Source: Streptomyces turgidiscabies Car8
GTDB lineage: Bacteria; Actinomycetota; Actinomycetes; Streptomycetales; Streptomycetaceae
Assembly (NCBI RefSeq): GCF_000331005.1
Contig: NZ_AEJB01000104.1
Coordinates: forward strand, 1 to 63,206
Direction of reading: 5' to 3'
Length of the DNA: 63,206 nt
Below, one piece after another: positions 56,539 through 63,206 of the stretch. The first letter of the stretch is position 1, and the number at the start of each line of letters is the position of its first letter. The notes beneath the pieces were generated by a model. It had not been told where the DNA came from, did no database searches, and saw only the letters and a list, made by a program, of their open reading frames with translations. A program made the position numbers and the translations under genes.

Positions 56539-57888
56539 TCATGCGGCGACGCGGTGTTGGGCGAGTTTGGCCAGCATGACCTGGTTGGCCTCCCACCCGT
56601 CTGGGAATTTGGCGCGCACGGAAAGGTGCACCGGGTCCATTGAGGGGTGGCTGTCGAGGAGGTCGGTGATTCCTTCGCGGGCGACGACGATGCATGCCTG
56701 CCGGTGACGGGAGGCGAGGACACACAGCCGCCCGGCCTCCAGATGGAAGGCCGTGGCGTCCCGGCGGCCGGACAACGGGTGCACGACGATGACGACTTCG
56801 AACTCGCGGCCCTGCAACCGGTTCGCAGTGTCCACCGCCACGCCCCGCGCGGCGGGGTTCCCGGTCCGGGCGAGCGCGGCCCGGACCAGTTCGGCCTGGT
56901 CGCGGTGGGCGACGCCGATGGCGATGTCACGGGCGTCCAGGGGCCGTCCGTCCGGGTGGCGCTCGCAGGTGGCGACTGCTCCGCGGATCAGCAGCCGGGC
57001 GGCGAGATCGGCGGCGGTCCGGATGGTTTCGTTGTCGGTGCGCGGTACGTGTCTGCGGGGCAGTTCGTGCAGGGCCCAGCCGGTGGTGAACGCCTTGGCG
57101 AGGGTCTCGTCCAGGTCGGTGCGGGCGAACCCGGTGGTGCTGAACTCCAGGGCGCGGGTGGCCTCTTCGGTGCCGGCGGTGAAGCGGTTGAAGGGGTAGA
57201 ACGCCTGGGCGATGGTCGGTGCGGCCGAGGCGGGCAGGCGCCAGGACACCGGCAGCCGGTGCACGGGGATACCGGGGTTGTGTTCCAGCATCACGCTGAC
57301 GCCGTTCTGCGTCGGGTCGTGCGGCAGCCCGATCCAGCGCTCGGTGCCGACGATTGTGAACGGGTCCAGCTGGCCCGGGTCGCCGACGAACAGACCGCGG
57401 TCGAAGTGCTCGACGATCTGCAGCAGCATGTCCGAGCGCATCTGGTAGGCCTCGTCCAGGATTGCCCAGCCGAACGTGGTGGCGTCGCGGACGGTGGCCC
57501 ACTTGGCGGCGGTGCCGACGACGATCCGGCAGCCGGCCAGATCGGCCAGGGTGCGCCCGATCGTGATGTTCGTCAGCTCGCTCAGGGCCTGCGGCGGGCT
57601 GTAGGTGCTCGCGCTCAGACGGCCGAGGGGAAGGTCGGGGTGCTTGTCGGCGAGCCGCTCGATCAGGTCGTCGACCTGGTTGTTGGTCTGGGCGACGATG
57701 ATCGGGCGTTCGTCGCCCGCCGTGAGTTCCTGGGCGGCGTCGACTACCAGGGTGCTCTTGCCGGCGCCCGGAGGGGAGTCGACGACGACGGCCCTGTGCG
57801 GGGAGTTGGCCAGGTCGGCCAGGATTGCTGCGGTGGCGGCGCCCGCAGCCGCGGACGCGTCGAACGTGGTGGTGTCGTCAGTCGTCAT
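56539..57888 (-). CDS. Superfamily 1 helicase / AAA ATPase
   Basis: The 449-residue ATPase has Walker A DSPPGAGKST at residues 37-46, Walker B WAILDEAYQM at 141-150, motif III FVGDPGQLDPF at 168-177 and late SF1 motifs at about 352-372 (VDTANRLQGREFEVVIV). The organisation is that of UPF1/Dna2-type AAA_11/AAA_12 helicases in compact form. It likely unwinds DNA 5' to 3'. ATG 57888 overlaps the upstream gene by eleven bases. With the Cas4-like nuclease two genes upstream it would resemble a split Dna2 or AddAB-like helicase-nuclease. Confidence 0.85.
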   Translation of the reverse strand: MTTDDTTTFDASAAAGAATAAILADLANSPHRAVVVDSPPGAGKSTLVVDAAQELTAGDERPIIVAQTNNQVDDLIERLADKHPDLPLGRLSASTYSPPQALSELTNITIGRTLADLAGCRIVVGTAAKWATVRDATTFGWAILDEAYQMRSDMLLQIVEHFDRGLFVGDPGQLDPFTIVGTERWIGLPHDPTQNGVSVMLEHNPGIPVHRLPVSWRLPASAAPTIAQAFYPFNRFTAGTEEATRALEFSTTGFARTDLDETLAKAFTTGWALHELPRRHVPRTDNETIRTAADLAARLLIRGAVATCERHPDGRPLDARDIAIGVAHRDQAELVRAALARTGNPAARGVAVDTANRLQGREFEVVIVVHPLSGRRDATAFHLEAGRLCVLASRHRQACIVVAREGITDLLDSHPSMDPVHLSVRAKFPDGWEANQVMLAKLAQHRVAA

Positions 57889-59389
57889 TGCCCCACTCCT
57901 CTGCGGCGGCGTCCTCGGGTACGGCGGATTCGGTGTCCGGCCCGTCCGGGCCGGCACTGTGCGTCCACGGGGTGTGATCGGACACCGGGAATCGTGGCTC
58001 CGGGCGCCACCCCGGGTCGGGCAGGTAGTCGATGCTCTGGCCGGGCTCCGGCACCGTGCCCGGCTTCGGGACGACAGAGCGCCCCATTCCGCCCGTGACC
58101 TCCACCATGACCAGCGTGGCGTCCCCGCCGGGAAGGACGGAGACGATCACGGCCTTGTGACCGGCCGGCATGGACGGGCTGATCAGCCTCGTGTCGGCGG
58201 CCAGCCGCACGGGATCCTCGGTGCGGACGGTGACCCGCGGTCGTGGCACCCGCCTGTTCTTTGCCGTGGTGACCGTCCGGCCGGATTCGGTCTCCACGAC
58301 CGTCCCGGCGAACGCCTCCCCGGCGCTGCGCCGGTCCGCCCGCACGAACCGGTCGTCGAACGCCGTCTCGGACTCGAAGTCGGCCAGCGCGCGTTCCAGC
58401 CGGCTCAGCCTCCGGGCCGCGCTGATCGCGGTGTCCCGCTTGCGCTGCGGAAGGCCCCCGGCGTCCCGGTCGTCGGAGTAGCGGGTGAAGGCCGCGCAAT
58501 CGCGTTCGAAGCGCCTGGCGGTCTGCGGCGCCTCGCGTACGGACCGCAGAAGCGATATGGCCTCCCACACCATGCGCCAGGTGGGCTGGATCTGCCCCGC
58601 GATCAGCTCCCGCAGGTCGGACTCGGCGGTGGCCAGCGCACGCGGGTCACCGAGGGCGCGGGCTGTGTCGAACCGTCTGATCGCCGGCGCCAGGTCGCGG
58701 TTGTCGAACTCGGGGGAGGTCGTCGGGCCCGCTGGCGGGCACACGTCCGGGTTCTCCGCCTCGGCCATGGCCTGCTCGACGCTCAAGCCCGCTGGGGGAG
58801 AGATCCAGGCCATCAGGGAGGCGAGGTTCTGGTCCTCCAGCGTGCTCTGGCCGGTCGCCCAGTGCTCGGTGAGCATCCCCGTGACGGGCAGCAGAAGGGA
58901 GGTGCCTGCCTGCTCGGCCCTGTCGACCAGGAACGTCAGCCACATGCCGAACTCGGGGACGACATCCGGCACCGCGTGAGGACCGGACGTCGAGCGGAAG
59001 CGGCACATGCGTCCCAGATCGGCCAGGGCCTTGACGCCGCCGGGGTTGGGCACCAGGACCTGCGGCGCGTCGGTGTACAGGGAACGCTCGTCTTCACCGC
59101 GGCGGTTGTGACGGAAGGAATCGATGTAGTCCACCACGATCCGGCCGAGACCGGCGGCGAACGCGAACCGCTGGTCCCGGTTGCGGGGCTGCGACACGAC
59201 CAGCAGCGTCCCGGTCCTCCTGGAGGAGCCGACCATCGCGGCCAAGGGCGCCCCGGCCTCTCCGGCCATGGCCAGCGGGACGATCACCAGCGGCCGGCCT
59301 GACAGACGCCGGTGCCGGTACTCGGTCAGCGGCACCGCCCGCATCGACTCCATCGCCTGCACATGCGCCAACGCCGACAGTATGCTCAC
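57878..59389 (-). CDS. Unknown protein of the helicase-nuclease module
   Basis: The 503-residue protein matches no family I recognise. An N-terminal domain with alternating hydrophobic strands (RRLSGRPLVIVPLAMAGEAG, RTGTLLVVSQPRN) precedes a helical middle with charged repeats (RRLSRLERALADFESETAFD). A C-terminal basic, beta-rich section follows (RVPRPRVTVRTEDPVRLAAD, GHKAVIVSVLPGGDATLVMV), ending in an acidic tail EDAAAEEWGNDD. There is no membrane segment or Walker motif. GTG start overlaps the nuclease stop by four bases and its end overlaps the helicase start, so it is made together with both. It could be a scaffold or substrate-recognition subunit. Confidence 0.8.
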   Translation of the reverse strand: MSILSALAHVQAMESMRAVPLTEYRHRRLSGRPLVIVPLAMAGEAGAPLAAMVGSSRRTGTLLVVSQPRNRDQRFAFAAGLGRIVVDYIDSFRHNRRGEDERSLYTDAPQVLVPNPGGVKALADLGRMCRFRSTSGPHAVPDVVPEFGMWLTFLVDRAEQAGTSLLLPVTGMLTEHWATGQSTLEDQNLASLMAWISPPAGLSVEQAMAEAENPDVCPPAGPTTSPEFDNRDLAPAIRRFDTARALGDPRALATAESDLRELIAGQIQPTWRMVWEAISLLRSVREAPQTARRFERDCAAFTRYSDDRDAGGLPQRKRDTAISAARRLSRLERALADFESETAFDDRFVRADRRSAGEAFAGTVVETESGRTVTTAKNRRVPRPRVTVRTEDPVRLAADTRLISPSMPAGHKAVIVSVLPGGDATLVMVEVTGGMGRSVVPKPGTVPEPGQSIDYLPDPGWRPEPRFPVSDHTPWTHSAGPDGPDTESAVPEDAAAEEWGNDD

Positions 59390-60525
59390 GCCGCACCTCC
59401 GAGACCGTCCAGTTCGGCGCGCAGCCGTGCTGCGTGCCGCAGGGCGTCGGCCATCTCGGACTGTGCCTCGCTGGGCTGCAGTTCGCCGTGGGCCAGCCCC
59501 ATCACCATGGTCGTGGTGTCGATACCGCCGAACTGCTCGCGCACCACCGGCCCGAGGACATCCAGCGAGGCCTCCGCGCGGGCACGGCTGCGGCAGTAGA
59601 ACGCCATCTCGCAGTGGTTCAGGCAGTCCGGACGGTAGGTCACCAGGACCCGATCCAGCGATGCGGCCAGTTCCCCGGCCGGGCGCCGGGGCCGTTGCTC
59701 CTCATCCAGGTCGAGATCGAAGGTGAGGCCCTCGGGCACCAGGTCCACCAGGTCGCCGATGCGCTCGATGCGCGACAGCTGGCGGCTCAGCGCGGCCACC
59801 TGCTTGCGGGCATCGACGAACGCCGCGGTCGGCCGGTTGGTGAAGTCCTTCGGCGCGACCAGCACGACCGTGTCGGACACGGCCTGCCCGTCGATACCGG
59901 CCCGCGCGAGCAGGTCACGCAGCGCGATGATGTACGCGCACGCCTGCGTGGTCGCCGCCCGCACCTGCGTGGGATCGGCCTGCCCGTCGAGGATCGGGAA
60001 GCTCTTGATCTCCACGATGTGAAAGCGCCCGTCGACACGGAACGCCACCAGGTCCGGCTCCAGGAACGCATCGTGCCCGCCGACCCGCAGGCGCAGCATC
60101 GGATGGTCGAACAAGGTGCCGTCACCGTCACCCCGGGCAGCCTGCAGCAGCACCTGTGCGGTGCGGTCGTGGCGCACCGCGGCGCGGCCGTCGCCGCCGA
60201 CGTTGTTCAGGTCCTCGTACCCCACCTCCGGCAGCGTCAGCTGCAGGGTCTCGCGCAGGACCCGCACCAGCTCCGCGCAGCCGTTGTCCTTCACCATCGT
60301 CTCGAAGGCGTTTCCGCGCGCGAGGGCGAAGACGGACTGGCCGAAGGGCGAGGGGTGGCCGGCGTGCGCGGCGATTGCGGCCTTGTCAGAGCCGGAGGCG
60401 TCGAGCAGTGCCCGCAGTGTGCAGCGCGGGTTGTTCTGCAGGGCCGCCAGCGACCGGGCGTTGTAGTCCAGGCGCTTCGCGGATCCGCGAAGCGCGGCGA
60501 GGCGTTCGTCGACTGGTGCATTCAC
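59386..60525 (-). CDS. Cas4/RecB-type PD-(D/E)XK nuclease with likely Fe-S cluster
   Basis: The 379-residue protein shows RecB/Cas4 nuclease motifs in order: GNAFE near 71-75 (motif I), Glu156-Pro-Asp158 (motif II), Glu172-Ile-Lys174 in HIVEIKSF (motif III) and Gln194-X3-Tyr198 (QxxxY). Four cysteines bracket the domain: Cys35 in NNPRCTLRA and Cys301, Cys305 and Cys311 in CLNHCEMAFYC. One N-terminal plus three C-terminal cysteines is the Fe-S arrangement of Cas4, AddB and Dna2 nucleases. It would cleave single-stranded or branched DNA ends, probably with the helicase of the same operon. There is no cas1 or CRISPR array nearby. GTG start 48 bases after the upstream gene. Confidence 0.85.
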   Translation of the reverse strand: MNAPVDERLAALRGSAKRLDYNARSLAALQNNPRCTLRALLDASGSDKAAIAAHAGHPSPFGQSVFALARGNAFETMVKDNGCAELVRVLRETLQLTLPEVGYEDLNNVGGDGRAAVRHDRTAQVLLQAARGDGDGTLFDHPMLRLRVGGHDAFLEPDLVAFRVDGRFHIVEIKSFPILDGQADPTQVRAATTQACAYIIALRDLLARAGIDGQAVSDTVVLVAPKDFTNRPTAAFVDARKQVAALSRQLSRIERIGDLVDLVPEGLTFDLDLDEEQRPRRPAGELAASLDRVLVTYRPDCLNHCEMAFYCRSRARAEASLDVLGPVVREQFGGIDTTTMVMGLAHGELQPSEAQSEMADALRHAARLRAELDGLGGAA

Positions 60526-60573
60526 GGTCTCGTAGATCCTTGCGGGGGAGAAGGGACTGCTGAGCGTCAGGGG

Positions 60574-61419
60574 TCAGGCCCGGGCCGTCCGCAGGTACGT
60601 CACGCCCTGCGCGGGCGCGCCGAACAACTGCTGGTCGTCCTTGAGCGACTTGCGTGCCCGCCGTGCGGCCTCCGCCCGGGCGGCGCGGTCGGCGTCGGCA
60701 TGCACGTCCAGCTCGGCCCCGGCGGCGTCGATCACCTGCTGCGGGTCCATCGCGCCCTCGTGACCGGCCACGCTCCTCGGCAGGGCGTCGGGGATGTTCA
60801 CCGCGAAGCGCCACAGCAGCCGCAGCGCCTCCGGACCGGGCCCGCCGACTGTGGACTCGGCCGAGGTGCGCACGGCCTCGGCGATGCGGATCGCGCCGGT
60901 GAGGAAGTCCACGCGCGGTGACAGCGGGCCGATCATTCGCTGGTCCAGCGTCCAGGTGCTGATGGTGATGAGCGCCCGCACCGGCGTCAGCAGGTCGTGC
61001 GCCAGTGCCGGGCACAGGTAGTACGGCCGGGCGCCGGGGCTGGACAGGTAGGAGCGCTCCTCGTCCCGGCGCAGGCTGGAGAGCTTGGACGCGGACAGCT
61101 CGCCCGGGAAGAACGCCTCGTGCACGCCGACGATCAGTTTGGGGGCGGCCGGGGTCCCGAGCAGCATCAGGGCACGGTGGACGTGCTCGCGCGCCGGGAG
61201 CTGTGACCCCCGCGCGGCCGGAGCCGCTGCCGGTACGGGGTGAGGCGGGGTGGTGGCCGGTTCGTCGGCGTCGACGAGGGCGTCCCAGGCCCGCTCGGCG
61301 CGGCGCAGTTGCATCCGCAGCTCACCGGCGCGCTCGGTGTCACCGGCTGCGGAAGCGTCGCGAATCGCGCGGCGCAGGGTGCTGATGCTCTTCTCCAAGG
61401 CGTCCAGCGGATCACTCAT
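60574..61419 (-). CDS. Unknown protein, first gene of the module
   Basis: The 281-residue protein opens with a helical, coiled-coil-like segment (LEKSISTLRRAIRDASAAGD, ELRMQLRRAERAW). A Pro/Ala linker leads to a domain starting REHVHRALMLLGTPAAPKLI that looks like a winged helix (ELSASKLSSLRRDEERSYL), then a helical domain and a basic tail. It may bind DNA or act as the module's regulator or assembly factor. ATG 61419 lies at the divergent promoter. I know no family for it. Confidence 0.75.
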   Translation of the reverse strand: MSDPLDALEKSISTLRRAIRDASAAGDTERAGELRMQLRRAERAWDALVDADEPATTPPHPVPAAAPAARGSQLPAREHVHRALMLLGTPAAPKLIVGVHEAFFPGELSASKLSSLRRDEERSYLSSPGARPYYLCPALAHDLLTPVRALITISTWTLDQRMIGPLSPRVDFLTGAIRIAEAVRTSAESTVGGPGPEALRLLWRFAVNIPDALPRSVAGHEGAMDPQQVIDAAGAELDVHADADRAARAEAARRARKSLKDDQQLFGAPAQGVTYLRTARA

Positions 61420-61422
61420 GCC

Positions 61423-61455
61423 CCAGACGTTACCAGAGTTCCAGAGCTTTCCAGA
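61423..61455. promoter_or_regulatory. Four phased CCAGA repeats in the divergent promoter
   Basis: CCAGA occurs at 61423, 61433, 61441 and 61451, with spacings 10, 8 and 10 bases, in the 135-base region between the two divergent operons. The repeats overlap or adjoin the start of the minus-strand operon, and TACAGT at 61476-61481 is a possible -10 box for the plus-strand genes. Helically phased direct repeats suggest cooperative binding of a regulator. Confidence 0.55.
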
Positions 61456-61554
61456 TTTCTTCCCGAGATTCGGTGTACAGTCGGCGCCACCGAACCTCCG
61501 GCCGCAGCGGCGCAGCCCGCGCCGCCCCGCAGACCGTTCCCCTGGAGGCACCCC

Positions 61555-62877
61555 GTGACGGGACGCGTGTTCCACACCTCCGACTGGCACCTGGGCCGCC
61601 AGATCGGCCGCTACCGGCGTGATACCGAAGTCGACGCCGTCCTGGACGAGATCATCGACATCGCCGCCGATTTCGCCCCCGACCTGATCGTGCACAGCGG
61701 CGACCTGTTCGACAGCTCCCGACCGGGCCTGGACGACCTGCGCCGTGCGGCGCAGGTACTGCGCCGCCTCGGCGAGATCGCGCCCGTGGTCGTCGTCGCC
61801 GGCAACCACGACACCACCTACGTCCTGGCGTTCCTGAAGTTCATGCTGAGCGACATGGGAACCCGCGAAGGGGACGAGGCCAGGGTCCGCTTCGCCACCG
61901 ACGCCCGCCCCGACGGGCTGCTCGTGGCCGAATACCCCACCAGAGGCGGGGAGCTGACACTGCGCATCGGCGCGCTGCCGTACCTGCACCCCAACCGGTT
62001 CACCTACGACTTCGCCGACCCCGGCATGACAACCGCGGCCTACACCGAGCGGATACGCATCGTCCAGGCCGACGTGTACCGCCGCCTGGCCGCGGGCCGC
62101 GGCGCACGGGACGTCCTGATCTTCGCCGCCCACCTGTTCGTCGAGGGGGCCACCCCTTCCCACTCGGAGCGGAAGATCTCCCTCGCCGCCGAGTACGCAG
62201 CCGCCGCCGCTGACCTGCCCGAGGTCGCCTACGGCGCCCTCGGCCACATCCACAAGCAGCAGTCTGTCGGCCGTGCCGGCTTCCCGGCCCATTACGCGGG
62301 CAGCCCGCTGCAGATGGACTTCGGCGAGAGGGGCGACACCAAGGGCGTGGTGCTGGCCGAGGTCGGCCCGGGCATCGAGCCCCGCATCGACTTCGTGCCG
62401 CTGACCGCCGGCCGCCGTCTGATCCGGCTGGAAGGCACCTTGGAAGAGATCACGCAACGCGCCAGCCGTGTCGGAGACGCCTGGGTGAAGGCGGTGGTGA
62501 ACGTGGAGGTCTCCAACCCCTTCCTGCCGGACACCCTCGCCAAGATGATGCCGCAGGCGACGCTCGTCGACATCGACGAACGCCGCACCGGGGCAGCCGA
62601 CCGTGTACTGGACCGGGAGGCCTCCACCGGAGAACTCCCCGATGTCGAAGACCTGTTGCGCGACTACCTGCCCGGCCGCGGCACCACCGGCCTGGCCCTG
62701 GACCGTGCCATGGCCGCCCTCGCCCATCTGCAGGCCGAACCCGACCCCGACGATCCCGCCCCGTGCTGCGAGGAGAACCTGCTGACCGCGGCCATCGCTG
62801 GCCAATCCCTCGACACCATCGACCGCTCAGGCCTGCTGCCCGGCATCGACACTCCCGGTGCGGAGACAACGCGATGA
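61555..62877 (+). CDS. sbcD: SbcD/Mre11-like nuclease
   Basis: The 440-residue metallophosphoesterase has all Mre11/SbcD motifs: SDWHLG at 9-14, HSGDLFD, AGNHDTT, FAAHLF and GALGHIHKQQ. A capping domain and a long C-terminal region (LREDL-like DLLRDYLPGRG) follow. SbcD homologues have 3'-5' exonuclease and endonuclease activity on DNA ends and hairpins. I chose GTG 61555 because GGAGG is seven bases upstream. It overlaps the SbcC-like start by ATGA. Being divergent from the helicase-nuclease operon, it is probably a second copy dedicated to this island rather than the housekeeping SbcD. Confidence 0.9.
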   Translation: MTGRVFHTSDWHLGRQIGRYRRDTEVDAVLDEIIDIAADFAPDLIVHSGDLFDSSRPGLDDLRRAAQVLRRLGEIAPVVVVAGNHDTTYVLAFLKFMLSDMGTREGDEARVRFATDARPDGLLVAEYPTRGGELTLRIGALPYLHPNRFTYDFADPGMTTAAYTERIRIVQADVYRRLAAGRGARDVLIFAAHLFVEGATPSHSERKISLAAEYAAAAADLPEVAYGALGHIHKQQSVGRAGFPAHYAGSPLQMDFGERGDTKGVVLAEVGPGIEPRIDFVPLTAGRRLIRLEGTLEEITQRASRVGDAWVKAVVNVEVSNPFLPDTLAKMMPQATLVDIDERRTGAADRVLDREASTGELPDVEDLLRDYLPGRGTTGLALDRAMAALAHLQAEPDPDDPAPCCEENLLTAAIAGQSLDTIDRSGLLPGIDTPGAETTR

Positions 62878-63206
62878 AACCCCTGACACTGTCCCTCATC
62901 GGACTGCGCAGCTACCCGACCCCGGTCACCGTCGACTTCACCGGCAAGAACCTGGTCGCCACCGTCGGCAACACCGGCGCTGGCAAGAGCAGCATGCTCG
63001 ACGCCATCGTCTACGCCCTGTTCCGCAAAAGCTCCTGGGACGCCAAGGAACCTCGGCAGCTCATCGCCGACGGTGCGCAGGCCATGAGCGTCGAACTCAC
63101 CTTCCTGCACAACGGACAACGCTGGCACATCCATCGCACCATGCACGCCACCAACCCGAACGCGGCCCGGCACCATCTGAGGAACCTCGACACCGGAGAG
63201 GAGGTC
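62874..63206 (+). CDS. sbcC: SbcC/Rad50-like ATPase, 3' truncated by window end
   Basis: The first 111 residues are present. They start MKPLTLSLIGLRSYPTPVTV, with Walker A GNTGAGKSS near residues 33-41 and AIVYALFRKSSWDAKEPRQL, the pattern of SbcC/Rad50 N-terminal heads. It forms the ATP-driven partner of the nuclease before it. The coiled coil, zinc hook and C-terminal head lie beyond the window. Confidence 0.88.
   Translation, partial: MKPLTLSLIGLRSYPTPVTVDFTGKNLVATVGNTGAGKSSMLDAIVYALFRKSSWDAKEPRQLIADGAQAMSVELTFLHNGQRWHIHRTMHATNPNAARHHLRNLDTGEEV

Noticed and set aside
59386..60525. CRISPR adaptation locus suggested by the Cas4-like protein
   Set aside because: No cas1, cas2 or repeat-spacer array is visible anywhere in the window.

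Overview
The window is very GC-rich actinobacterial DNA, most probably from a Streptomyces chromosome arm or a large linear plasmid. Genes are dense, GTG starts and AGGAG-type ribosome binding sites are common, and several protein families are typical of Streptomyces (DUF6355 secreted protein, MmyB-type regulator remnant, IS4/IS5/ISL3 elements, Wadjet). I see no tRNA, rRNA or CRISPR array.

Layout. (1) 1-3044: a broken serine hydrolase, a DHFR-fold reductase, a condensation-domain-like remnant and a TetR regulator. (2) 3310-10141: a tightly coupled operon for a family-5 solute-binding lipoprotein, an amidase-signature hydrolase, a permease, a permease-ATPase fusion and a second ATPase. (3) 10142-14662: an intergenic region with two matching operator-like sites, then a fused urease gamma/beta subunit, a divergent urease alpha subunit, an agmatine-deiminase-like enzyme, a small ORF and a second TetR. 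No urease accessory genes (ureD/E/F/G) are in the window. Regions 2 and 3 together look like a route for uptake and hydrolysis of an amide, guanidino or urea compound. (4) 15314-25008, minus strand: a one-protein, one-module polyketide synthase with its own acyl-AMP ligase loader and thioesterase, overlapping a flavin-dependent halogenase, which suggests a small chlorinated or brominated polyketide. (5) 25100-49300: a decayed, mobile-element-rich stretch. It holds IS1182, IS4, IS5 and ISL3 remnants, an intact IS5 element with a passenger gene inserted in a DNA ligase remnant, a dnaE fragment, an Rhs fragment, and scattered intact genes (HEAT-repeat protein, YcxB-like protein, GNAT, HxlR regulator with a metallo-hydrolase, SnoaL-like protein, DUF6355 protein). 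(6) 49717-63206: a genome-defence or DNA-processing island.

The island is the most notable part. Eight minus-strand genes run in one direction. Four come first: an unknown 281-residue protein, a Cas4/RecB-type nuclease with four cysteines, an unknown 503-residue protein and an SF1 helicase. The Wadjet genes jetA, jetB, jetC and jetD follow. On the other strand, diverging from a short promoter region with four phased CCAGA repeats, lie an SbcD/Mre11-like nuclease and the start of an SbcC/Rad50-like ATPase. I infer a composite system in which a DNA-end-processing machine (Mre11/Rad50, helicase, Fe-S nuclease) sits beside an anti-plasmid SMC complex. jetB and jetC each need one extra base to be read through, so they are either frameshifted or affected by sequence errors. 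Single-base breaks also occur elsewhere in the window (1-360, 32412-32545), so base accuracy should be kept in mind.
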